In this document: one piece after another, positions 1 to 9,774 of the stretch | Position numbering within the stretch: position 1 is the first letter of the stretch | How the letters are laid out: each line of letters opens with the position of its first letter | NCBI GenBank assembly: GCA_973895155.1 | Contig: OZ316892.1 | Coordinates: forward strand, 4,898,001-4,962,000 | From: Marsupella aquatica | Lineage: Eukaryota > Marchantiophyta | Reading direction: 5' to 3' | DNA length: 64,000 nt | Notes under the pieces: model-generated | What the model was told of the DNA's origin: nothing | Databases searched by the model: none | Seen by the model: only the letters and a program-made list of their open reading frames with translations | Program-made: the position numbers and the translations under genes

Positions 1-26
1 CCCTGTGACTGGCCAGCTATTTGAAT

Positions 27-2385
27 GTAAGTAATTTCAAAGATTTTCAATGTATTTTTCAATGTTGATCTATATGAATGTTGGATTCATAACTCCAGTG
101 GTTTGCATGTGTATAGTGGTGGTTCCATCAGCATCGATTGGGAAATCTGGACACTCTGCAGTAGTGACATCCAGTCAGGGTTCAGGTAAGTCAAATTCAA
201 TGAAGCGTCCTCCTATTATATTGTAATATTTCTTGTCCCTCATTTTGCAATAGTGGATGATCAATATTGGATGCTCATTGTGTATGTAGAGGGAAGAAAG
301 ATTGCAACTAAGCAACGCAGGGAATCTAGGCAAGCCAAAAAACAATTCCAGAGAACCGGTAGTGCAAGAAGGGCTGACAATAAGAAGGGAAAATTGATAA
401 CGGTAAGATTTTCATTGCACATTTCACATTTGTGGCCTACAGTTTGTGTACTCAGAAGCAATTGGGTGTTTGTTTCATTTCCAATGTTGATGACTATCAT
501 TTATGGTGTTTTTTTCAGATTCATGACAATGATATTGATGATTCTCATCCTAATAAACCATATTGGATGGAGGAGCTACGTGCCAATGTCTTGAGGCTTT
601 TTGATGTATCAGAACCTGATTGGAACAAACAAGATCCAAACATAATTGCGGATGTGCAGAAATTGATGGAGGCAGATTGGGAGTATCCAGATAAGCAGTC
701 AGTGTCTGACAAGAAATTTATTAGTCACTGTCGGACATTATTGAAAAGAGAACGTCACAAACTAAATACTTATTGGAAGGATGTATGTAAACGTGATCGC
801 TCCAAACCAGGACCTCAATATGTTGATCCGTTGAAATGGGCACGACTGGTGGATCATTTTGATAGTCCTGCTTTGCTTGCAAGGAGTGCTGTGATGAAAG
901 CAAGGAGGGCAAAAGTGGTGAACAAAGAGCATTTTGGAAGAGGAGGGGCTGCTGGAGCAGAAAAAAGATTGGTAAGAATCTTCAGATGGTCCATCTCACT
1001 GCAGGTCTAGACTGTCATTTGAATTGAAGTGTTTATCTAGTATAGGAATAAACAATGACATGATGAGTTCTAATTAAATATTTCAATTGCTTTGAATGTG
1101 ATTATGTGTTTCCAGAAAGCAAAAGGAATGACGAGCTCTGTTATATCAAAACTTGTGTCTAGTAGTCCAGTCCCCCCAGTGCAGATCAGTCCATCTATGG
1201 GCAGTGGTGAACATCGAGGCAGTAGTTTTGTTGGAATTGGATCTGCACATGGATCAGCGGTATGTAATGAAAACCTGTGTATATATTCAATTTTGATTAT
1301 CAGTTATCCATGATGTTCAAATTATCATTGATGATTGACATTGTATGGTGTCTTTGTGTATGTAGACTCCACTGTCCAGGGAAACTACAATTGAGGAACC
1401 AGCTTGATTACTCAAGCTTGAACAGTCTGTGGAGAATTTAACCAAGCTTGAGTTCAAAGTGGACAATTTGACATCTATGATGACCTCTTTCATTGCACAA
1501 AATCAACAGAATCAGTTTCATATGCAATTATCAAATGCAATTGCTACTAAGGTGGTGGTTGAGCCTAAAGGTAGTAGCAGGAAACGTTCTCTTACTTTCT
1601 CAGGTGATGGTGATGGTAAGAACATACAAACTTATACTCTAAACATATTACATATGCAATAGTTTATTTTTCAATTTAGAATGAAGTTTTCGAAGCATTC
1701 ATTGTTTGGTTTTGTGGTAGCTTCTTCAGGGAAAATCCTGTATCACAGCGAGAGAAATCAGATACTTTAACAAGGCAGAAGCCAAAGCCAAGTATGGGAG
1801 AAGCAAATTTGGGAGCACTGCAGGAACCTTGCGTTGTACAAAGCAGCATTGGTAATGGTGAAAGTGATGAGATTGCTGTCACAGATGAACAGATAGTGTC
1901 AAATGCAATTCAGGAACAAGAGGCTACGCCACCTAGGCCTTCAAAGAGATTCAAGAAATCAACCCCTATCACTATCTCACCTAGTGAACGAGGACCAGTT
2001 CTCTCCCCAAATCCAGCAGCAAAGGTGAATTTGTTTTCAGTTGGCTTATGTTCTTAAATTGATAATATGCCCAAATCAGTACTACAAGACAGTATTTTAT
2101 CCTAACAATTTTGTGTGGCAGTTTTCAAAAGGAGATGCTGTAGAAGTACGAAGCGTTGTGGATCGCTCTACAGTTGTTGCTAGAGGTGAAGTGACAGGGT
2201 TACCAGGAGAGGATAAATTTCATTGTGTCATGATTGAGAGTCCTTGGGTGCGAGTATCAGTTAAGGCAGTGTATTGTGGTGATGCAACATTGCCAATGCC
2301 CAACAAAGAAGAGAAACAACTCTGCTTACGGAATGTGTTAGGAATGAATACATTGTGGAATGCTAGGTTTCTTCGGAAGTGTTGA
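27..2385 (+). CDS. CACTA transposon second gene (Transposase_24 / DUF8039-like), partial
   Basis: Exons inferred from open frames and splice sites: one ending at 26, then 117-185, 254-402, 519-971, 1116-1259, 1366 or 1417 to 1615, about 1687 or 1730 to 2024, and 2122-2385. Exon 519-971 carries the plant Ptta/En/Spm Transposase_24 pattern (NTYWKDVCKRDR, then WARLVDHFDSPALLARS and a run of basic residues). The final exon matches DUF8039 (VARGEVTG, WVRVSVKAV, ATLPMPN, NVLGMNTLWNARFL). The middle is a Ser-rich linker and a short coiled coil. In CACTA elements such proteins are thought to bind subterminal repeats. An in-frame TGA at 1405-1407 is avoided only if the acceptor is AAG at 1414-1416, and the frame across the 1616-1729 intron works only with an acceptor near 1686. 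It may therefore be either functional or decayed. Confidence 0.65.
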
Positions 2386-2753
2386 ACATTTTCTCTGATC
2401 ATGTAGAATAGAGAATTTTTGAATATTTTGGTTACCATTGTTTCACTCATGCGAGTGAAAAATGTGTACTTTCTATCCCTTTATCATAAAGACTTATGTT
2501 TTTTCAATTGTTCTATACTCGAGCTTGTGAATGTTGGAATGTGAATTTCTGAATACAATGATGACTTCTGTTTTTTCAATTATTCTATATTAGAGCTTGT
2601 GAATGTTGGAGTGTGAATTTCTGAATACAATGATGATGCGCAAAGTGATGTATTTGTTTAGAGTTTTAAGTGGATTCATTGTATGTGATTTTGAATATAA
2701 CTATGAGCTCTTCTTAGATACATCCCAAATGACATTACTTAAAAGCACCTTGT

Positions 2754-3120
2754 ATGACACCCTCAATGACATCCTCAATGACACCCTATATGACACCCTG
2801 TATGACACCCTGTATGGCACCCTGTATGACACCCTCAATGACACCCTCAATGACACCCTATATGACACCATGTATGACACCTTCAATGACACCATGTATG
2901 ACACCTTCAATGACACCATATATGACACCCTCAATGACACCATGTATGACACCCTCAATGACACCCTATTGACACCCTCAATGACACCTTGTATGACACC
3001 CTCAATGACACCCTATATGACACCCTCAATGACACCTTGTATGACACCTTATATGACATTTTTAATGACACCATGTACGACACCTTCAATGACACACTAA
3101 ATGACACCTTAAATGATTTA
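2754..3120. repeat. 12-bp minisatellite, about 30 units, inside the CACTA right arm
   Basis: About thirty head-to-tail units of consensus ATGACACCYTSW follow one another with only point changes and one or two 1-bp slips (for example TTGACACC near 2969). Because the unit is 12 bp, the array is open in several frames on both strands and creates false ORFs rich in Met-Thr-Pro or Tyr-Asp-Thr. In CACTA elements, arrays of 10-20 bp units next to the termini are the binding sites of the element's own DNA-binding protein; that role is inferred here. Confidence 0.9.
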
Positions 3121-3459
3121 TTATTGTGTCATTTATGACATGTCTGAAATGACATATAATGACAACCGTGCGTAGTTGCCACATGTTGTAATATGATTTG
3201 TTTAAATATGTGTCATTAAAGACATGCCTAAATGACTGACGGTCGTTCATTCAGTCATTTAGGACAACATGTCATTTCAGAAATATTGTGTCATTTAGGA
3301 CTACCATAAATGACTGGTGAGAGTTTTAGTCATTTGTCTTAATTGACTGTCCTAAAAGACGAGGCAGGTATGACAGAAAAGCTCTAGTCATATATTGGTA
3401 CATATGACTTGTTTGTCAGTCCTCTTTCTAGTCATTAAGGACACTATTTTCCACTAGTG
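3121..3459. repeat. Subterminal repeats and right terminus of the CACTA element
   Basis: Copies of a different motif, GTCATTTAGGAC or its relatives (TGTGTCATT, ATGTCATTTCAG, AGTCATTTGTC, AGTCATTAAGGACAC), occur in both orientations through to the terminus. The last copy merges into the end sequence GGACACTATTTTCCACTAGTG (3439-3459 region). Both-orientation subterminal motifs are a hallmark of CACTA ends. Confidence 0.75.
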
Positions 3460-3694
3460 TGTGGAGCCAACGAGGTACTCACTGGCTTACTATCCCCCAT
3501 GTTGAACCTTGCAATTACCTTCCTTGCATAACTATTTTGCGTCAACCATAGCTTGCCAGTCTCCAAGTCCCTAGTGATCTCCATACCCAAAATCCTCTTA
3601 GCTGGCCCTAAGTCTTCATCTTAAACTCTGCACTTAGTAATGCCTTAAGCTTAGCAATCTTAGACCTATCATTGGCCACAATAAGCATGTCATC
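3460..3694 (-). pseudogene. Ty1/copia reverse transcriptase fragment (3' part)
   Basis: Read on the minus strand from 3700, the translation starts NVDDMLIVAND (the copia YVDDML catalytic box), continues through GPAKRILGMEITRD and GKLWLTQNSYARKVI, and ends FNMGDSKPVSTSLAPH at the CACTA junction. These are the standard blocks of the copia RT C-terminal half. A 1-base deletion between MK and LGPAK (about 3620) shifts the frame, so it is dead. It continues the copia copy at 8391-9432, from which it is separated by the element at 3700-8385. Confidence 0.85.
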
Positions 3695-3814
3695 CACATT
3701 GTGATGCCTAGCCAAGAATCACTCAGCCAATTAAGTGGGTAAAGCAGGAATGCACCCTAGAAACACCTTAGTATAGGGACAAAACAAGGAAAATATAAAC
3801 AATTAGGGGCGACC

Positions 3815-6800
3815 ATGGAACCCGGGCCGAGGCCGGAGGTAAGGACGCTGGGGGTGAAAACTCGATTAGGGTTAGGGCGCGTTAAGCGTCGGCGGCTAGG
3901 AAGGATCAACGGGAGGAAGGACCGGAAGAGGAGAGGGGTAAGGAGCGCTTGCAGGAGATGGTGGCTCATTTGCGAGCACGAACTAGGCAGACGACTACGG
4001 GAGGCCAACTACTGTCAGCTGCTTAGGCAAGCACTCGGGGAGAGAGTAGATACCGACGATCGACCTAAGGAGGGTATGAGCAACGTCAATCAAGCGGCAC
4101 ATTTCTGGGGATGCCTGTTCGAACGGGCAACTGAGTACATCAAGACTTACGAGGACAAGAAATCAGAAAGGGTCGCTCGAGAACGGCAGGAGCTCGCTCG
4201 ATTGTGGGAGCTGCAGAAGACGGCTTTCTTAAGAGGCAAACTCATCAATGCCGAGTTCTTGTGGACTCCTACTTCCAATCAGCTCGACGATCTTATGTTT
4301 TGTGAAGACAGAATCATCAGCATTCGAGAGACCATCAAGAACTGCAACGACATACACTGGGAATTGAAGGGTAGCACGGAAAGGTGGACCCCGGCAACGG
4401 TGCTAGGAGAAACCTCCACGGCAGCAGAGATGAAGAGGAAGGGAGCCGTCAACGATGAAGCCACCCCGGCAAAAAGAATGAGGTTGGCGGCACCAAGGAA
4501 GCCAGCCGAGCAGCAGAGCAGGAGGTAGGGAGAAGCCGAAGAGGAGGAGGTCGATCCCATCAATGCCATTCCAACCAGGGATGACACCTGGAAAGGTTGG
4601 ACGGCAACGCTACCGGTGGAGGTGCAACTACATTTTGCACAGGAGGAGGATGCATGCTTTACAGCCATGTAGACCAAGAAGTACCAAGGCTTCATGGCCG
4701 GATCTGGCTTAGAGGCCTTTTCAAGATTACCATGGCTGAAGCCGGAGGTGCCGGATTCAGACCTATTAGAATTCGTGGGGTCATGGGAACCCGAGACCAA
4801 TTGCACGAGGATATATGGGAAGGATTTCTATCTTACTCCCAAGGTGATTGCCGAAGTGTTTGGCTTGCCGATAGGCAATAAGACCAAAGTTGATACCAGG
4901 AAGACCTTGCCTGACAAGGAGTTTCGGTCATTCCCCGGGCCATCAACGAAGAATGGCTTCTTCCGGAACACCTGCACCAACCCACACATAGGAGAGATGA
5001 TCGACTTCTTGCGAGTGACCATGCACTGTAACTTGCCGAGGGCAGAGATCGGCAAGGCACAGGTCTATCTGGCAGAGAGGCCAGACCCAAGCTGGGACTA
5101 CAACGGGTACCTCCTCAACCAATTGAAGAAGATCTTAAAGGAGGAGCAGCAGGTAATTGGCATGGGGAGCGTGTCGCGGCTTGGCTATCACATGCCGCTG
5201 TTGTGCCGGTATGCCAGAGGTCAGACCTTTGCCCCAGTACTTCCCCTGTAGGTAAGGGCACCCGAGGAAGCTCCAGCACCGAGGCCGATAGCAGAGAAGC
5301 CTCAACCACCTGTTAGCCCTACGATCGAGCAGGTGTTTAGGCCAAGGACGGAGGACTTGCCGATGCAGCAACCAGGCATGCAGAATCTGCTGAAACTACT
5401 GGAGAAAGAAAAGAGATCGGCATCGGCAACGACAACGGCAACGGCAACAATGCAGGACACTGCTCCAGAGGTAGGCCTACACCGGCTTACAAGGGAAAAC
5501 CCCTTTACTGGAGACAAGGAGAGAATCAGGCCAGAATCCAAGCCGGGTGTTCGAATGTACGTGGGAGTCTCAAGCTCTGAATCTGAGGCAGAATTGCCTG
5601 AAGCTCCTACGGACGAAGAGGAGAGGGAGAAGCCGGAAGTCCAAGAAGTAGAGGAGGCAGTGGAGGACTGCAGCCATGATAACTCCGGCTATGGGTTGGA
5701 CCATCACGTTCCAGGAGTAAGGACCTGTGGCCGGTTTATCCCCACACTTCCAAGGGTAGTACGAGGGGACCCCAACCAGCAGAGTAGCCCTGAGTCTCCC
5801 CCACCAGATGTTGCTCCCTCAAGCTTTGACGGCATAAAACAGACGGCGCAGGAATTTCAGGAGCGAATCAGGCAGGAAGAGGAGGCAGCCCTGGCTAGAG
5901 AAAAGGATTTGCCAGGAGGAGATTGGCCAGAGGACATCAAGCGGCTAGCCGAAAAAGGAAGCAAACCTCTAGCCACGATTGAAGAGATCCGCAAGACGGC
6001 TTGGGAACAAAGGCCGCGGTGGATGATGCCGATGACTTCTACTTCCTCCACCTATGCTAAAAATAGAGCCATGGAGTACGGGGAGATGTGTGGAGAACTG
6101 GCGCTCAGCATATTTGGGGAGGAGTTGGAGCAGGGACCCTTTTTCCAGAGGGAGATGTTGGAGAAGCGCCAATTAGAAGAAGCAGTGGCCTTGGAAAGAA
6201 GCAAGAAGGACGAGGTCATCCGTCGGCTTAGGGAAAGGGAAGCCGAAATCAAGGACCTGAGGGTGGCCAAGAAAGCCCAAGATGAGCTGCGGATTAAGCG
6301 GCATGAGCTAAATATCATGCAGGGCCAGTTGGATACCGCACAATCTGATAATCGGATGATTGAGAATCTACTAACGCGGACCCAAGCAGAGTTGGCCGAT
6401 ATGATCAAAGAGAGGGAGAAGTGGAAGCGAGAGCTGAGGAATGCAGAGGAGGCCCACAAAACAGCCAACAACCGGGCCATGGCGGAGACCCAAAGAAAGG
6501 AATGGGCATTGAAGGGGGAGCTCAAGAAAATCCGCGGAGCCCTTGAGCAGAAGGAGGCCGAGTTAGGGAAATCCTATCAAGGGATTATGGCGCTGCAGCA
6601 GGAGCTTGCGTCCCTGATGGCCAGCTTCAAGGCTGACCTAAAGGAGAAGGACGAGATGCTCGATCAGACTTACGCCAAGATGAACCAAATGGAGTCTGTC
6701 ATCATTGCAGAGCTCGACAAGGAGCTAAGAGCAACCCGGGAGGAGAGGGCTACCTTGAAGAAAGAACTGGAGGAAGCCCACAGGGAACGAGAGGAAGCCC

Positions 6801-7477
6801 AGAAGGAACTAGAGGAGGCGCGCAAAGACCTGGACGAAGTGCAGGAGGAGTTGGAGGAAATCACGAGGAAGATGGAGAACCTACAGCGGCGGACCGACAA
6901 CCAAACAGAGCAGCTGAAGAAACAAGCCGCAGTATTTAAGTGTTTGTCTTCATCAGGCCCAACTCCAATTGGGGCAACCAAGTTACCAGGAGTGGTACTG
7001 GCCGAAGAACAAGCCGCGCCACCTGCACCAGTGACGGAAGTAAGTGGGAAGGGGAAGGGACCAGCTGCTGAACCAGAAAAGAAGAAGAAGCGGAAACCTT
7101 CAGGGTCAAGGAGTAATACGACTCCACTGGCCGTGGTGACCAAGGAGGTAGACCCAGCACCAACCTCCGGCATGAACACGGCAATAGATCCCGCTATCAC
7201 CAAAGGTGGGGATGGCGCGGCCCAAGCCGAACTACTCAATAATGAGGCCGGTATCCCAGATCCGCCTCTTGAGCAGGCCGGGGAGATCATAGCCGAGGCT
7301 GAGGCTGTAGCCAAGAATGATTCCCGAGCCAACGCCGATGCCGATGGTAGACCCAGTCAGGCCGATGGAGAGTTGACTCAGTCAAGGGCAGGTAATCTGT
7401 CAGAGAACGAACCTACGACAGTGGCTGAGGAGGAAGCGTTGGGGGCGTCCATTGAGAATCCACCACCGGTGTTGTGA
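3815..7477 (+). pseudogene. Long coiled-coil protein of the 4.7-kb element, three nonsense codons
   Basis: A single reading frame of 1,221 codons runs from the ATG at 3815 to the stop at 7475, interrupted only by TAG codons at 4526, 4670 and 5249; all pieces are in the same frame. The N-terminal part is basic. Around 4700-5250 is a globular segment (YGKDFYLTPKVIAEVFGLP, IGEMIDFLRVTMHC) that resembles the 'putative plant transposon protein' type of domain. From about 6130 to 6930 the protein is a continuous Glu/Lys/Arg-rich coiled coil, followed by a basic KKKKRK stretch and an acidic Ala-rich tail. No catalytic motif was recognised. A gag-like or accessory structural role is a guess. The inverted copy lacks the first stop, showing that the stops are later decay. 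Confidence 0.7.
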
Positions 7478-8385
7478 TGGTGCAAGGGCGCCGTTCCTTT
7501 TAGGAAGGGCGGACGTGGAGGTAGGAGGCATGAGTGGGCAGGGCGGGCGCTGATCTCCAAGTTTAGGATTAGGATCAGGACCAGGAGGCAGCCCTAACAC
7601 TTAGCTTAGTGGGATTGCGGTTCCACTGGCAGGAGCAACACTTGTGCTCCTGCCTCGCTGTACAGTTAGGTAGATTACAGGTAGGATAGATTAAGCTTAC
7701 GCAACGAAGTTCTGGACAGATCCACTGCCAGGATAAATACCTGGGCAGCGGGGAGCTCAGGGCCTCTTCTTTAGCAAGTTTTTAGTTTGCACCAGCCGGG
7801 CTGGGATCAAGTAGTAAGAGAAGCTCTCGGTTAGTCATATCGTGACCTTGTGTATATTCATGTTTCCTCATGCCTAAGAACTGAATAGAGTTGGCCTCAC
7901 GGCTTAGTTCGCAGAGCTTGTGTATGAGATGTACTGTTTGTATGGCAAGTGCATGGTATGACTCAGTCAGAAGGAGTCATTTTGCTATTTGTGTGTCGCA
8001 TTAACTTGTGTGAAGAGTGCCCACATCAACCAGAAGGAAGGAAAGTAAGCAAGGGAGTGAGAGAGTTGGATGTGTCGAGCTGAGAGAGGTCTTAGCGGCT
8101 TAACCAAGCCTATTGGGGATCATTCCGGCGGCGGAATCCAAACATACCTAACAAGATGGAGGGGAAGACAAGGGAAGGCCTAGATTAGGTCGGCTACGTA
8201 TCTCATGACCCGATGAAGGATCTGTCCAGTATATGTGTGTAAAATGTTAATAGTAGTAGTAGAAGGAGGTTAGCAGCGTCCCATGCCGCTAAGCCGTGGA
8301 AACGGCCTTGCCAAGCGCGAAACCTGCGGGAATCGGCTTGAGCTGGGGGGTTTCTTGGGTTTAGGGAGCCATGGGACGCACCACA
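7478..8385 (+). other. Non-coding right end of the 4.7-kb element
   Basis: No coding segment is visible. A TATA-like GGATAAATACC lies near 7729-7739, about 650 bp from the right terminus, followed by a C/T-rich stretch and later a TGTGTATATTCATG region. This would suit the U3/R boundary of an LTR, which is inference. A short (TAG)n tract lies near 8251-8262. Confidence 0.4.
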
Positions 8386-8390
8386 CACAT

Positions 8391-9432
8391 AAAGTACTAA
8401 AAGATAACATTCTTCATCGGTTTAAGATACACACAAAGGTCAAACACACGTACTCTTGTGAAAACCTTGTGCACAAATTCAATTATCAAACCGCTTATTC
8501 CACTGTCTTGGTTCCCCTTCTTCCAATATCAATGCATCACCCTCATCATCAGTAACAAAATCCTCCTCTTGCAATTGAGATGGATCAACCCACTGTCCAT
8601 ACCTTGATGGAGCGCGTATAGTGCAACCAGATGTTCTTCTAGCTGATGACTCTGGTTGATCTGTGTGTGCTGGTATAATCTGAAGCTCAGCAGCATCCAC
8701 TTGTTGCTCACCAGCATCAACAAACTCCTTTGGTTCTTCTGGTACATAAACCAACTCCATAATTGGAGCAACTCCTTCTCTCCGATCATGCATCTCATGA
8801 CCAATCTCCCCCTCAACGAGATTCAGGATATGAGATTTTTCTTTGTCAGTACGGGAGACCTAAGTATTCTCCCCCTCCTTCAATAATCTAGATTCATTGA
8901 AAGAAATATCCCTACTGACAATGAGCTTACAGGCAATAGGATTCAATAACCTATAGGCTTTTACACTTGGTCCTATTCTGTTTCAGTGTGAGAGTATATG
9001 CATCACTCCCAAAAACTACCAAGCCATGATAGTCTGTTTGTCGCTTATAGCGCATCTCAAACGGTGTTTGGAATTTGATAGCACTAGAAGGAGAAAGATT
9101 TACCAAGTAAGTTGCGATATTGACAGCTTCTGCCCAAAATTCTTATGGTAAACTTGATTGGCTCAACATACTCCGTGACCGCTTCAATAGTGTCTGATTG
9201 AACCTCTCAACGACACCATTTTTCTACGGAGTATAAACTATAGTAAGATGACAAGTTGTCCCCTATTCTAAACAGTACTCTTCAAATTCCACTGAAGTGT
9301 ACTCCCTGCCATTGTCTGACCTCAGACTCTTCACCCTTGTCTCCATATACTTGACCGTGTTTTCAGTCTGATTCTCCACTTGGGCCTTCCACTTCTTAAA
9401 AATGGACAAGATATCAGACTTATGCGTCATGA
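8391..9432 (-). pseudogene. Ty1/copia integrase to reverse-transcriptase fragment, decayed
   Basis: On the minus strand from 9432 the translation runs KSDILSIFKKWKAQVENQT, then VKSLRSDNGREYTSVEFEEYC, NGVVERFNQTLL, SQSSLP.EFWAEAVNIATYLVNLSPSSAIKFQTPFE and ISFNESRLLKEGENT, the classic copia integrase core and its C-terminal side. Downstream comes the linker (SGCTIRAPSRYGQWVDPS) and then PRQWNKRFDN and KSTCV.PLCVYLK, the start of the RT. A stretch between EEGEP and PRQW is missing, and several stops are present (for example at the TAT.GTAAAC after EFWAEAV and after RFDN). It ends at 8390 where the 4.7-kb element inserted and resumes at 3694. Confidence 0.85.
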
Positions 9433-9433
9433 G

Positions 9434-9769
9434 GTCGTAACTCTAGACCTAAGAGTAAATCCTAACATTCTCCGGGTATCTGCCATGGCCTTATTGTAGA
9501 TTGCAATGTTGGCATGCTCTGCTCCCTTCAGGTCTTGTATGCTCTGCTCTTGGCTTTGGTTTTCATTGAGCAATTTGGCCAACTGTCCTTGGGTCTGCGC
9601 GAGTTTATTCTTGATTAATTGGTCGTCAGCCTTAGCTGTATCCAGCTGCCTTTGCATGATGCTCAACTAATGATTTCTAACCCGCAGCTCATCTTGAGCT
9701 TGCTTGGCTGCCCTTAGGTCTCCCGTCTCGGCTTCCTTCTCTCTAAGCCACCGGATGACCTCTTCCTTC
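9434..9769 (-). pseudogene. Coiled-coil protein fragment of inverted copy (third piece)
   Basis: The minus-strand translation contains LSIMQRQLDTAKADDQLIKN, TQGQLAKLL and IYNKAMADTR, closely matching the + strand copy (LNIMQGQLDTAQSDNRMIEN, TQAELADMI, NNRAMAETQ). It follows directly after the target duplication of the LTR-like insertion at 9775. A stop and loss of homology occur by about 9470. Confidence 0.75.
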
Positions 9770-9774
9770 TTCAT

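Larger units (their letters stand above)
1..3459 (+). mobile_element. CACTA (En/Spm) DNA transposon, right-hand part
   Basis: The segment contains, in the order expected for a CACTA element, the second transposon gene (Transposase_24-like followed by a DUF8039-like domain), a large block of short subterminal repeats, and a right terminus ending CCACTAGTG at 3451-3459. Read from the outside the terminus is CACTAGTGGAAAATAGTG, a typical CACTA end. The DNA directly outside (from 3460) is an interrupted copia reverse transcriptase, so 3459/3460 is an insertion junction; a 3-bp target duplication would be TGT. The left arm, including any TNPD-type transposase, lies outside the window. Assignment to CACTA is based on the terminus, the domain pair and the subterminal repeats together. 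Confidence 0.8.
3700..8385 (+). mobile_element. 4.7-kb TG..CA element with 5-bp target duplication (solo LTR or non-autonomous retroelement)
   Basis: The unit begins TGTGATGCCTAGCC and ends GGGACGCACCACA, flanked on both sides by CACAT (3695-3699 and 8386-8390). Removing it rejoins the copia reverse transcriptase exactly in the YVDD box, which proves an insertion. TG..CA ends and a 5-bp duplication are the signature of LTR-retrotransposon integration. I find no long direct repeat between its two ends, and no reverse transcriptase or integrase inside. It may be a very long solo LTR carrying an ORF, or a non-autonomous element. A second, inverted copy occupies 15887-9434. Confidence 0.75.

Noticed and set aside
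2603-3100. Open frames of 165, 87 and 72 codons with Met-Thr-Pro or Tyr-Asp-Thr repeats
   Set aside because: They are created by the 12-bp minisatellite, which stays open in several frames on both strands; no start context or domain supports a protein.
6052-7332. Minus-strand Ser-rich frames of 157 and 220 codons
   Set aside because: They are antisense shadows of the Glu/Lys/Ala-rich coiled-coil frame.
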